Shown piece after piece: positions 1 to 7,558 of a stretch of DNA of 32,370 bases. The first letter of the stretch is position 1, and each line of letters starts with the position of its first letter. The position numbers and the translations under genes were made by a program. Source of the DNA: Gp1-AA122 sp035631655 (GTDB taxonomy: Bacteria; Acidobacteriota; Terriglobia; Terriglobales; Acidobacteriaceae); contig DASQIH010000081.1 of assembly GCA_035631655.1 (NCBI GenBank), positions 1-32,370 on the forward strand. Reading direction: 5' to 3'. The notes beneath the pieces were generated by a model that did no database searches, was not told where the DNA came from, and saw nothing but the letters and a program-made list of their open reading frames with translations.

Positions 1-2339
1 ACCTGCGCGACAACATGAAGTTCGACCTCAAGGATTGCGTGCAGCGTGTCCACAATTTTGCGATCGTTGACGAGGTCGACTCGATCCTCATTGACGAAGC
101 CCGCACGCCGCTGATCATCTCGGGCGCCAGTGAAGAGTCGACCGATAAGTACGATCGCGTCAACCGCATCATCTCCAAACTCGAAAAGGGCGAAGAAGTT
201 CCCGTTCCACCCGGAGAGCCCAAGATTTACACCGGCGATTTCGTCGTTGATGAAAAACACAAGAACATCACCGTTACCGACGAAGGCTGGGAGAAGGTCG
301 AGAAATTGCTCGGCATCGGCAACATCGCCGACACTGAAAACTGGGACCTGAAGCATCACGTGGAGACCGCCGTCAAGGCGCAAGCGCTCTACCGCCGCGA
401 TGTCGAATACGTCGTCAAGCAGAAGGAAGACAACCCGCGCGAGAAGGAAGTTGTCATCGTCGACGAGTTTACAGGCCGCATGATGCCCGGGCGGCGGTGG
501 TCCGACGGTTTACACCAGGCCATTGAAGCCAAAGAGAACGTCAAGATCGGGCGCGAGAACCAGACCCTGGCCACCATCACCTTCCAGAATTACTTCCGCA
601 TGTACAAGAAGCTGGCCGGCATGACCGGTACGGCCGAAACGGAAGCGCCAGAATTCGAGAAGATTTACCGCTTGGAAGTGATAGTCATTCCGACCAACCG
701 GCCGCTGCTGCGGGTTGAGAACTCCGATATCGTTTACCGTACGGAAAAAGAGAAATACTTCGCAGCGGCAGATGAGATTCACAAACTGAATCAAAATGGC
801 CAGCCAGTTCTGGTGGGCACCACCTCCATTGAAAAATCAGAGCGTCTTTCTGATTTGCTGAAGAAAAAAGGGATCAAGCACGTGGTGCTGAATGCCAAGT
901 TCCATGAGCGTGAAGCCGAGATTGTCGCCCAAGCCGGGCGAAAAGGTTCTGTCACTATCGCGACCAATATGGCGGGCCGCGGTACCGACATCCTGCTGGG
1001 CGGCAACCCCGAATTCATGGCCAAGCAGGAATGCTTGAAGAAGGGAGTGGCCCAGCCCGTCGCTGCTGCGCAAGGGAAAATCCAGCGCAAGACAGAAGAT
1101 GGTAAGAGCACCCTCTTCTATTATTCCGGGAACGAATTCATGGTTCCAACCGAGCAGTGGGAACAAATTTTCAGTCGCTACAAGTCCGAGACTGACAAAG
1201 AACATGACGAAGTTACTTCCGTTGGCGGTCTTTTCATTCTCGGCACCGAGCGTCACGAGGCGCGGCGTATTGACAACCAGTTGCGCGGCCGTGCCGGCCG
1301 TCAGGGGGATCCTGGCGCTTCACGCTTTTACCTGTCCCTCGAAGACGACCTGATGCGCATCTTCGCCAAGGAGTGGGTGTCAAACCTGCTCCAGCGGCTG
1401 GGCATGGAAGAAGGGATTCCGATTGAGTCCCGGCTCATCACCAAGCGAATCGAGGCTGCACAGAAGGCAGTGGAAGCGCAGAACTTCGAAGCTCGCAAGC
1501 ACCTGCTGGAATACGACGACGTGATGAACAAGCAGCGCGAGGCCGTCTATGGCTTGCGCCGCCAACTTCTGGAAGGCCTGGACCAGAAGGAGCTTATCCT
1601 CGAAGACTATGTCTCGGGCATCCTCAGTGACCTCATGGACCAGTTCGCGTCGCGGAATGTGCATGCTGAGGATTGGGACATCAAAGGCCTGAAAGATGCC
1701 ATTTTCACTCGCTTTGGGGTCGACATCCTGGCCGAGGGTGTGAAACCGGAGAGCCTAAACCGGCAAGAACTGGGCGACAACATCTTCGACAAGCTGAAGG
1801 AACGTTATGACGCGAAGGAAAAGCTGATAGGCCCGGAGGCCATGCGCCACCACGAGCGCATGATCATGTTGAGCGTGCTCGATTCGCAATGGAAAGATCA
1901 CCTGCTCAACATGGACCACCTGAAGGAAGGCATCGGCCTGCGCGGCTACGGGCAGCACGATCCTTTGGTGGAGTACAAGCGCGAGTCCTTCGACATGTTC
2001 GAAGAGATGATGAAGCGCTTCCAGGAAGATACGGTGCGCTATCTCTACCTGATGCAGATCCTGGAGCGGCCCAGCGAACCGGTGCAAGCACAACCCGAGC
2101 TGGCGGGGGGAGACGGCAATGGACGCCCCCCTCGCAGCATCGCTACTTCGGTGGACGAGTTGGAAGAAGCGTTCCAGCGCCGCAAACGGCGGGAGCTGGA
2201 AGAAGCCCGCATGGCTGGTTCGGGCGAGTATCAACCGGTTCAGCAAGTGGTGCGCAGCGGAGCCAAGGTCGGCCGTAACGACCCCTGTCCCTGCGGGTCG
2301 GGCAAGAAATACAAGAAGTGCTGTGGAGCGAACGCCTGA
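1..2339 (+). CDS. secA: Protein translocase ATPase SecA (5' end outside window)
   Basis: SecA is the motor ATPase that drives unfolded preproteins through the SecYEG channel at the inner membrane. The reading frame is already open at base 3 (LRDNMKFDLKD...), so the gene starts before the window; 778 residues are visible. The missing part should hold the Walker A region of nucleotide-binding domain 1. Visible landmarks are the DEVDSILIDEARTPLI block of NBD1, the MTGTAETE block at the start of NBD2, the NMAGRGTDI and GRAGRQGDPG helicase motifs, the wing/scaffold (MRHHERMIMLSVLDSQWKDHL), and a C-terminal zinc-binding SEC-C tail (CPCGSGKKYKKCCG) that binds SecB or ribosomes. An insertion after GGNPEFMAKQE (window bases about 1030-1200) is typical of long bacterial SecA forms. 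Tandem hairpins follow the stop. The family assignment is secure. Confidence 0.98.
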   Translation, partial: LRDNMKFDLKDCVQRVHNFAIVDEVDSILIDEARTPLIISGASEESTDKYDRVNRIISKLEKGEEVPVPPGEPKIYTGDFVVDEKHKNITVTDEGWEKVEKLLGIGNIADTENWDLKHHVETAVKAQALYRRDVEYVVKQKEDNPREKEVVIVDEFTGRMMPGRRWSDGLHQAIEAKENVKIGRENQTLATITFQNYFRMYKKLAGMTGTAETEAPEFEKIYRLEVIVIPTNRPLLRVENSDIVYRTEKEKYFAAADEIHKLNQNGQPVLVGTTSIEKSERLSDLLKKKGIKHVVLNAKFHEREAEIVAQAGRKGSVTIATNMAGRGTDILLGGNPEFMAKQECLKKGVAQPVAAAQGKIQRKTEDGKSTLFYYSGNEFMVPTEQWEQIFSRYKSETDKEHDEVTSVGGLFILGTERHEARRIDNQLRGRAGRQGDPGASRFYLSLEDDLMRIFAKEWVSNLLQRLGMEEGIPIESRLITKRIEAAQKAVEAQNFEARKHLLEYDDVMNKQREAVYGLRRQLLEGLDQKELILEDYVSGILSDLMDQFASRNVHAEDWDIKGLKDAIFTRFGVDILAEGVKPESLNRQELGDNIFDKLKERYDAKEKLIGPEAMRHHERMIMLSVLDSQWKDHLLNMDHLKEGIGLRGYGQHDPLVEYKRESFDMFEEMMKRFQEDTVRYLYLMQILERPSEPVQAQPELAGGDGNGRPPRSIATSVDELEEAFQRRKRRELEEARMAGSGEYQPVQQVVRSGAKVGRNDPCPCGSGKKYKKCCGANA

Positions 2340-2358
2340 GTAACAGCTCAGGAGTAGC

Positions 2359-2398
2359 GCCGGCATCTTGCCGGCCCGAATCGCGGGCGAGACGCCCG
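2359..2398. repeat. Tandem REP-like hairpins after secA
   Basis: Two perfect hairpins stand next to each other just after the secA stop. The first has arms GCCGGCA/TGCCGGC (2359-2365, 2369-2375) around TCT. The second has arms CGGGCG/CGCCCG (2384-2389, 2393-2398) around AGA. No T-tract follows on the plus strand, so they look more like repetitive extragenic palindromes or mRNA 3'-end protectors than a classic intrinsic terminator. Confidence 0.55.
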
Positions 2399-2524
2399 TC
2401 TCGTATCCATTCCCCAAACGACCACAGTCAAGTGCCTCGAGTACGTTGGCCGTGAGAAAATCTGCACGCCGTTTCTTGGGCCGCGCCTTACAATAGAGCT
2501 ATACAGAAGTGCCAGGAGGTTGCC

Positions 2525-2965
2525 ATGATCGCGCTTCGACTGGTACATCTCATTGAGAGCCACTCCGAAAAGTTGTCCGCCGACTTGGTTCGAAAAATCC
2601 TTCACAATGAACGCACCCGAGACTTCCTGCGCATTCCGTCAGGGGAGTTGCACGAGCGTAGTCACGAGATCTACCGCAATCTGAGCGACTGGCTGGTAAA
2701 CAAGACCGAGCACGACATCGAGAAGGTCTATCGGAATGTTGGGGCCCGACGCGCCGAGCAGGGGGTTTCTCTGCCAGCCCTGACCTGGGCTCTGATGCTC
2801 ACCAAGGAACACCTCTGGGATTTTCTCGAACAGGAGGAAGTTCGCAGCTCGGTCGATCTTTTTGGAGAATTGCAGCTGCTCCGCTTGCTCGATCAGTTCT
2901 TTGACCGCGCCATTTACCACGCGACCGAGGGCTACCAGCACGCCCGCGTTGCTGCGGCCGTGTGA
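2525..2965 (+). CDS. RsbRD N-terminal-domain-like protein, copy 1
   Basis: A 146-residue, all-helical soluble protein with no signal peptide or membrane segment. Its layout (RLVxLIExHS at the start, a central DWLxxKxExDIExxYRxxGARRA helix pair, LTKEHLWDFL, and a closing DQFFDRAxxxATEGY helix) matches my memory of the RsbRD N-terminal sensor-type domain that precedes STAS or kinase modules in RsbR co-antagonists. Here the domain stands alone. About half of its residues are identical to the next gene, which shares the MIALRLV start, so the pair is a tandem duplication. A strong Shine-Dalgarno AGGAGG (2514-2519) lies 5 bases before the ATG and fixes the start. Weak -10-like elements (TACAAT 2489-2494, TATACA 2500-2505) lie upstream without a good -35. 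A role in stress signalling is inferred only; the function is unknown. Confidence 0.8.
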   Translation: MIALRLVHLIESHSEKLSADLVRKILHNERTRDFLRIPSGELHERSHEIYRNLSDWLVNKTEHDIEKVYRNVGARRAEQGVSLPALTWALMLTKEHLWDFLEQEEVRSSVDLFGELQLLRLLDQFFDRAIYHATEGYQHARVAAAV

Positions 2966-3030
2966 TTCTTATTTCCCGACGCGATTTCCTGCCATGCCTC
3001 TTCACCAGGCAGCTCTTTTGTAATCATTTG

Positions 3031-3053
3031 TAACATCGTGTCACGATATGTTA
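3031..3053. promoter_or_regulatory. Operator-like imperfect dyad upstream of RsbRD-like copy 2
   Basis: The left half TAACATCGTG (3031-3040) and right half CACGATATGTTA (3042-3053) are inverted complements, apart from two extra bases (AT) in the right half. The core ATCGTG-T-CACGAT is perfect. TTGTAA (3028-3033) could be a -35 and TATTAG (3052-3057, 18-bp spacer) a poor -10, which would place the dyad inside the promoter as a repressor site would be. No comparable dyad was seen before copy 1. Confidence 0.4.
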
Positions 3054-3132
3054 TTAGAGAATGCGCCGCACCTCGAGGCTTGGTGCCGGCATCTAAAAAA
3101 TTAGAGCAATGTGGGGTGGAGAAAAAGCACAC

Positions 3133-3576
3133 ATGATTGCGCTTCGGCTAGTACGGCTCATTGAAGATCATTCCGACGAGCTGGCAGAAGGGTTGTTGCG
3201 GAAATTCCAGGGCTCACCACTGACCAAAGACTTTGCTAAGGTGCACGCCCATGAACTGCGAGACCGAATCTATGAAATCCTGCGTAACCTGGGGGACTGG
3301 CTCCTGTATAAGAAAGAATCCGACATCGAGCTCCGCTACCGCGAGTTGGGCGCTCGCCGCGCGGCCCAGGATGTTTCGGTCTCCGACTACTGCTGGGCAA
3401 TTGTTCTGACCAAGGAGCATCTCTGGGATTTTCTGCAGAAACAGGGAATGCTGCGCGGCCCTCTGGAAATTTACGGCGAGATGGAATTGCTGCGACTGAT
3501 GGATCAGTTCTTCGACCGGGCCCTCTGCTACGCGACAGAAGGTTACGAGAAAGCCCGCATCGCAGATGTAAGGTAA
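3133..3576 (+). CDS. RsbRD N-terminal-domain-like protein, copy 2
   Basis: A 147-residue paralogue of the preceding gene. It shares MIALRLV, LIExHS, RNLxDWL, GARRA, LTKEHLWDFL, LLRLxDQFFDRA and ATEGY. I chose the ATG at 3133 over the in-frame ATG at 3109 because the protein then begins MIALRLV exactly like copy 1, and a purine-rich GGTGGAGAAA stretch lies upstream. The 167-bp gap between the copies contains a dyad and promoter-like elements, so the two genes may be regulated separately. As with copy 1, this is a stand-alone helical domain with no STAS, kinase or DNA-binding region. A regulatory or sensory role is inferred from the domain resemblance only. Confidence 0.8.
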   Translation: MIALRLVRLIEDHSDELAEGLLRKFQGSPLTKDFAKVHAHELRDRIYEILRNLGDWLLYKKESDIELRYRELGARRAAQDVSVSDYCWAIVLTKEHLWDFLQKQGMLRGPLEIYGEMELLRLMDQFFDRALCYATEGYEKARIADVR

Positions 3577-3787
3577 GAAGGCCGGTGTGTGCTTGGGCGG
3601 ATGCACCGCAACCGATTGGTCATAACGTTCATGCCCTTGCATCGTTTGCCCGGTACAGGCCCGTACAGTTCTTGAGATTATCTCGAAGAGGCAGACGCCG
3701 AAAATGTAGGAACTCGGTCGAGGAGCTTGCGGGGTCGGAGTGCACCGGCTTGCCCGGCAATGGCCTTTGCTCAGTCTGCGACCATTC

Positions 3788-4372
3788 TCAGTGTCCTGCG
3801 CGTTTTGCTTTTCTGGTTCGCACAGCCGCAAAAGTCATCTCATTGGCGGGCCTGTGGGTTTGTCGTTTCCATTCACAGAAGAGTCCCGCGTAAGTCTGCG
3901 TGATGTAACGATCCGGCGCAATGCCGAGTGCCTGAGCGGTGTGGTCGATCCACCGTGCTGGCCCCTCAATCTCGCCAAAATTGCCGATCGGCGTTTCATC
4001 TACCACAACGTGCCCCTTGCCATCGCTCCACTCGGCACGAAATTTCTCATAACGGAAAGTTGGCTGGAAGTCGAGCGCTTGCAGGATCGTCTCCATCTTT
4101 TTGCCGTCTTCCACCCCCGTTTCGGTTTCGATCCGCGTCTTGTGGCGACCGGCGTCGCCCTTGCCTTTATGTGTCAGAACCCACTGCGATCCATACCTGC
4201 GCAGCCTTAGCAACTGCCCTTTTCTCCGCAGGAGCTGGCCCGGCAGGTCGTACAACATGTTCATCTCGTGCGTGCGCGGGGTCTTGAGGTGAAATCCCAA
4301 CTTGCGGAGCCGGGCCCGGAGCGCGGGCAGGTCGTTTACCCGGAACTTGATTTCAACTTCTTTCGAAGACAT
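3788..4372 (-). CDS. CYTH-domain protein (class IV adenylate cyclase / triphosphatase family)
   Basis: A 194-residue soluble protein of the CYTH superfamily, whose members fold into a triphosphate tunnel and act as class IV adenylate cyclases (CyaB) or inorganic/thiamine triphosphatases. The signature ExExK is visible as EVEIK at residues 5-9 of the chosen start. Charged tunnel residues follow (LLRLRRYG, LTHKGKGD, KTRIETET, RYEKFRAEW) and then the VVVDETPIGNFGEIEG strand pair typical of the family. I chose the ATG at 4372 because MSSKEVEIKFRV places ExExK at the usual distance from the N-terminus; the longer version starting at 4438 would add 22 residues unlike the family. The gene lies 69 bp downstream of the full-length DedA-rhodanese gene on the same strand, so cotranscription is plausible. 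Which substrate is used cannot be told from sequence. Confidence 0.87.
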   Translation of the reverse strand: MSSKEVEIKFRVNDLPALRARLRKLGFHLKTPRTHEMNMLYDLPGQLLRRKGQLLRLRRYGSQWVLTHKGKGDAGRHKTRIETETGVEDGKKMETILQALDFQPTFRYEKFRAEWSDGKGHVVVDETPIGNFGEIEGPARWIDHTAQALGIAPDRYITQTYAGLFCEWKRQTHRPANEMTFAAVRTRKAKRAGH

Positions 4373-4441
4373 CGGCGAAGAGTATATGCGATACAAGGAA
4401 TCTACGCGGAAGGCCGCCGGCCAGGAGCCAACAACCAACGA

Positions 4442-5413
4442 CTAACTAAACGTTGGCAGCTTCACCATGTCGTCGGTCGGCACATTTTCCAAAGATTGAC
4501 CGGCTTTACGCCATGCACTCAGACCTCCGACGATAAGAAACGCATTGAATCCTTTTTCCCTCAGCAAATGCACCACCCGGGCGCTGGTAGCTTCGCGCGC
4601 TCAAGTACAGTAAACATAAATATCTTTGTCTTTCGGCAGCGTTTTGATTTCCTCCGAAAGGTTGTTGGGCTCAACGCGGATCGAACCCTTGATGCGGTCG
4701 GCACCCGAGTCGTAATAGCCATGGCTGCGTACGTCAATGAGCAGGATATTGTCGGGCTTTTCAGCTTGAAGCTTGCGCGCCAGTTCTTCTACTTGTACAT
4801 GCGGAACGATACGATACGCGCGGTGTTTGCTGTACAGGTAAACGCGATAGGAGATGTACGCAATCAGGGCGACTACAATTACGATTTCCACAGCGTGCCC
4901 GGCTGTTCGGAATCCACTGGAGAGAGAGGCCACAAGATCGCGGAAGACAAATCCGAGAGTGCCGTAGGCCAGCGTGTACAGGATGGCTGCACCGAGGTCG
5001 AAAAGAACAAATTGTGAGTAGCGCATTTTCATGCTGCCCGCCAGGGGCGGAGCCATGGTATTTACGCCGGGAACGAATTTGGCAAACAACACCGTCATTT
5101 TGCCGCGCTTGTAAAACGATTCTGCCGAGCGCAGGATGCAGGTTTCGGGGTTGGCGGATACCCTGCAGAGCACTCCCAGAAGCCTCCAGCCCATGGATCG
5201 GCCAAGCCGGTAAAGGACAGAGTCACCGAGGACCAAGCCGACTACTGCAATTGCAAATACGAAGGGCGCACGCAGCACGTGCGAAGCGGCTGCGGCGCCG
5301 CCTGCAACCAACGCGATCGCGGCGGGCATTGGGATGCCCATCGCCTCAGCGAACACGATTACGAAGATGACAATATAGCCGTGATGTGCGATCAGTGAGA
5401 CTACATCGCTCAT
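4442..5413 (-). CDS. DedA (VTT)-rhodanese fusion, predicted selenoprotein with TGA at the catalytic position
   Basis: Read through the TGA at 4603-4601, the gene encodes 323 residues. Residues 1-200 are a DedA/VTT membrane domain with an N-terminal FAEAMGIPMP re-entrant-loop motif, FAKFVPG, and several hydrophobic spans. Residues about 213-310 are a cytosolic rhodanese domain (IDVRSHGYYDSGADRIKG, YVYCT-TGA-AREATSARVV, IVGGLSAWRKAG). The TGA is codon 271. Counting back from the GF that ends the active-site helix, it falls exactly on the residue equivalent to catalytic Cys65 of E. coli GlpE, giving Cys269-Thr-Sec271. After TGA the frame is open for 52 codons to TAG (4444-4442) and encodes the rest of the domain without gap or shift. 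Rhodaneses move sulfane sulfur (or selenium) through a persulfide on this residue; DedA proteins are lipid transporters/flippases. Without Sec insertion the product stops at 270 residues and lacks the active site. The alternative is a recent nonsense mutation or sequencing error. Confidence 0.8.
4563..4592 (-). promoter_or_regulatory. Candidate bacterial SECIS hairpin after the in-frame TGA
   Basis: In the minus-strand mRNA the stretch after the UGA (4603-4601) can fold. GCGCC (4584-4580) pairs with GGUGC (4574-4570) around a five-base CGGGU loop, above an internal loop and an outer AGC/GCU stem (4592-4590 with 4565-4563). The apical loop begins 21 bases after the UGA, inside the usual 16-37-base window of bacterial SECIS elements, and has a G within its first two bases. 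A competing fold pairs GCUACC with GGUGGU around an eight-base loop. Folding was done by eye. Confidence 0.45.
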
Positions 5414-5492
5414 AAAATCGAGACGCTAGACTAAACGGGATTGGATTCGCAGTCCAGTAGCAAAGCTTCAAATCACCACATGAGGAATGTCT

Positions 5493-5891
5493 ATGCCAAG
5501 CAAGCAGAAATCTATGCGGCGCTACATTAACCTGCCCACGCGCAAGGCGCCTCTGCCGTTCAGTGATGGTGTCCTGGTTGGAGAGACTCTTTATCTCTCG
5601 GGACGGATCGGAATTGACCCGGCGACCGGTATGGCTCCAGTGGATGTGAACGCGGAGCTCAAATTGCTGTTCGATGGTTTTGAGGCTGTGCTCAAGCAGG
5701 CGGGCATGAAGATGGATGACCTCGTCTGGGTGCAGGTGTTCTCACCTGATGTGTCGCTCTGGGAGAAGTTCAATGCGGAATATGTAAAACATTTCTCGAA
5801 AGAGCTTCCCGCCCGCGCCTTCATCGGATCAGGGCCGCTGTTGAAGGGTGGCCGATTTGAAATGATGGGGATTGCAATCAAGAAAGATTAA
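5493..5891 (+). CDS. RidA/YjgF-family protein (reactive enamine/imine deaminase)
   Basis: A 132-residue protein of the RidA (YjgF/YER057c/UK114) family. These trimeric enzymes hydrolyse reactive enamine/imine intermediates released by PLP enzymes. The family shape is complete: LPFSDGVLVGETLYLSGRIGIDP at the N-terminus, the amphipathic AELKLLFDGFEAVLKQAG helix, DLVWVQVFSPD, and ELPARAFIGSGPLLKGGRFEMMGIAI. The Arg in PARAF is the position of the carboxylate-binding Arg105 of archetypal RidA. Two close ATGs exist. I prefer 5493, because GAGG (5482-5485) then lies 7 bases upstream; the ATG at 5487 would be almost on top of it. The gene is divergent from DedA-rhodanese across about 75 bp, so the two promoters must share that region. 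Confidence 0.9.
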   Translation: MPSKQKSMRRYINLPTRKAPLPFSDGVLVGETLYLSGRIGIDPATGMAPVDVNAELKLLFDGFEAVLKQAGMKMDDLVWVQVFSPDVSLWEKFNAEYVKHFSKELPARAFIGSGPLLKGGRFEMMGIAIKKD

Positions 5892-5961
5892 CCGCAGAGC
5901 ACGCAGAGGGCCGAGAAAAAGGCGAGTATCTCAGCGAACTCTGTGATCTTCCGGTTAAGAA

Positions 5962-6951
5962 CTATTTTTCTCTCGCCACCACGAACTCAGGCGCCCAAAG
6001 CAAAGCGCGTTTAATCTCCGAATCAGGAAATTGGCAAATGGCCTTGCAGGCCGACTCGGCATATTCCACGGCACGGGCGTTGGCGGCATCAAGCGATCCG
6101 TAGCGGCTCAAGATATCCAGGATCTGGGGGTGAGTAACGCCATTGAAAGCCCGGTCGCGCAACACGGCTTCGATCTTCTTCCTCTCTGCCGGAGTGCAGT
6201 GCTCAAGGGCATGAATCACCGACATCGTGACCTTGCCTTCCCGCAGGTCACTGGCGACCGGCTTACCCAAAACGGTTTCGGATGCTGTCAGATCGAGCAC
6301 ATCATCGACAATCTGAAATGCCATTCCCAGATCGCGCCCGTACTGTCCCAACTTCTCTTCCTGTTCAGGCGCTGCCCCACCCAGTATTCCGCCCAGCCGC
6401 ATACAAACCGAAAACAGGCAGGCCGTCTTGCGATAAATAAGGTCGAAATGTTCCGGGAGGGAGATCAACTTGCCCAACTTCTCCATCTGCAGCAGTTCGC
6501 CCTCGACCATCTGCTGGGTCAGTTCGATCAGAGTATCCAGAATCCGGAAATTCCGCTCCTGCACGGCGATCTTGAAAGCCTGCATGTAGAGCCAGTCGCC
6601 GGCCAGCACGCATTTCGAGTTGCCCCATTGCGTGTTGGCCGCCGGACGTCCGCGGCGGGTTTTCGCGTCGTCAATGATGTCATCGTGAACCAGAGTGGCC
6701 GTGTGAATGATCTCGACCACTGCTCCCAGCCGCACGGCGCCGCGTCCTTCGTAATTGAACAGCTTAGACGAGAGCAGCAGGAGCGCCGGCCGGATGCGCT
6801 TGCCGCCGCCGCCGCGCAGGTACTCGCCGATATCGGTGATGGCGGCGACATTGGAAACGGTGTCGCGTCCGAACTCGCGTTCGATCGCCGCTAGATCGTC
6901 ACGCAGCAGTTCGAAGATTTCTTTCCCGTTCATGGCGGGGGGCGTGCTCAA
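5962..6951 (-). CDS. Long-chain polyprenyl diphosphate synthase
   Basis: A 329-residue trans-isoprenyl diphosphate synthase that elongates an allylic diphosphate with isopentenyl units to make the quinone side chain. The first Asp-rich motif is HDDIIDD in TLVHDDIIDDAKTRRG, preceded by GGGKRIRPALLLL; the second is QIVDDVLDL. The residue five before the first Asp-rich motif is Ala, a small residue that in this family goes with long products (IspB/HepT-like) rather than farnesyl or geranylgeranyl diphosphate. Chain length is inferred. The start is TTG at 6951, because GGAAG (6963-6959) sits 7 bases upstream, while the internal ATG at 6933 has no ribosome-binding site. It is the last gene of the larC-metG-tatD-yajQ run, 57 bp after yajQ. 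Confidence 0.93.
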   Translation of the reverse strand: MSTPPAMNGKEIFELLRDDLAAIEREFGRDTVSNVAAITDIGEYLRGGGGKRIRPALLLLSSKLFNYEGRGAVRLGAVVEIIHTATLVHDDIIDDAKTRRGRPAANTQWGNSKCVLAGDWLYMQAFKIAVQERNFRILDTLIELTQQMVEGELLQMEKLGKLISLPEHFDLIYRKTACLFSVCMRLGGILGGAAPEQEEKLGQYGRDLGMAFQIVDDVLDLTASETVLGKPVASDLREGKVTMSVIHALEHCTPAERKKIEAVLRDRAFNGVTHPQILDILSRYGSLDAANARAVEYAESACKAICQFPDSEIKRALLWAPEFVVAREK

Positions 6952-7008
6952 GATAGGTCTTCCTTCGGACCCTGAGAAAATTGTCTTCTCCGTGTCTCCG
7001 TGGTTGGT

Positions 7009-7506
7009 TCAATTGGTTCGATAATTCGTGAACTGCATGTCAATCCCGAAATCCTGCTGCCGCAACAAGGCGATGATCTCCTGCAGCGAGTCGCGGTCTT
7101 TGCCGTTAACCCGTACAAGGTCGCCTTGAATGGAGGCCTGCACTTTCTTCTTCGAATTCTTAATCAGCTTCACAATTTCGCGCGCCTTCTCGATCGGAAT
7201 CCCCTGCTGCATGGAGATCTTCTGCCGAACCGTAGAGCCCGCAGCGGGCTCCACCGCCCCATAAGTAAGTCCCTTCAGCGGCACACCACGTTTAACGAGC
7301 TTCTGCTGGAAAACATCGTTCACCGCCTTCAGCTTGAACTCGTCCACCGACGACAGGATGATTGCGTCCTTGCCTTCCAGCGAGATATTCGATTTCGAAT
7401 CTTTCAGGTCGAAGCGGGTATGAATTTCCTTCAACGCCTGCTGCATGGCGTTGCTGACCTCCTGCAGGTCAATCTTACTGACTATATCGAAACTGTTGTC
7501 AGGCAT
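7009..7506 (-). CDS. yajQ: YajQ-family cyclic-di-GMP/nucleotide-binding protein
   Basis: A 165-residue cytosolic protein of the YajQ/UPF0234 family, which has two ferredoxin-like halves. Members bind nucleic acid or nucleotides, and in Xanthomonas a member is a c-di-GMP effector. Family hallmarks are NSFDIVSKIDLQEVSNAMQQALKEI at the start, RFDLKDSKSNI, GVPLKGLTYG, GIPIEKAREIVKLIKNSKKKVQASIQGD and a C-terminal FGIDMQFTNYR. I chose the ATG at 7506 because MPDNSFDIVS matches the family N-terminus; the longer frame from 7548 adds a 14-residue basic stretch foreign to it. It lies 52 bp after tatD on the same strand. Confidence 0.94.
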   Translation of the reverse strand: MPDNSFDIVSKIDLQEVSNAMQQALKEIHTRFDLKDSKSNISLEGKDAIILSSVDEFKLKAVNDVFQQKLVKRGVPLKGLTYGAVEPAAGSTVRQKISMQQGIPIEKAREIVKLIKNSKKKVQASIQGDLVRVNGKDRDSLQEIIALLRQQDFGIDMQFTNYRTN

Positions 7507-7558
7507 GGTCTTAAATACTAACCGATAGATTAACTTTCCCCTACCCAAGATGCATTGG

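Noticed and set aside
1755..2417. 220-codon minus-strand frame at the secA 3' end
   Set aside because: It is antisense to secA and its first codons lie in the REP-like hairpins; composition is not protein-like.
4268..5017. 249-codon plus-strand frame
   Set aside because: It is antisense to the CYTH start and the DedA-rhodanese gene, with no recognisable motifs.
4601..5413. Taking the DedA-rhodanese gene as a normal 270-residue protein ending at the TGA
   Set aside because: It would end two residues after YC, just before the active-site residue, while the next 52 codons complete the domain perfectly in the same frame.
6031..6894. 287-codon plus-strand frame
   Set aside because: It is antisense to the polyprenyl diphosphate synthase, whose Asp-rich motifs are unmistakable.
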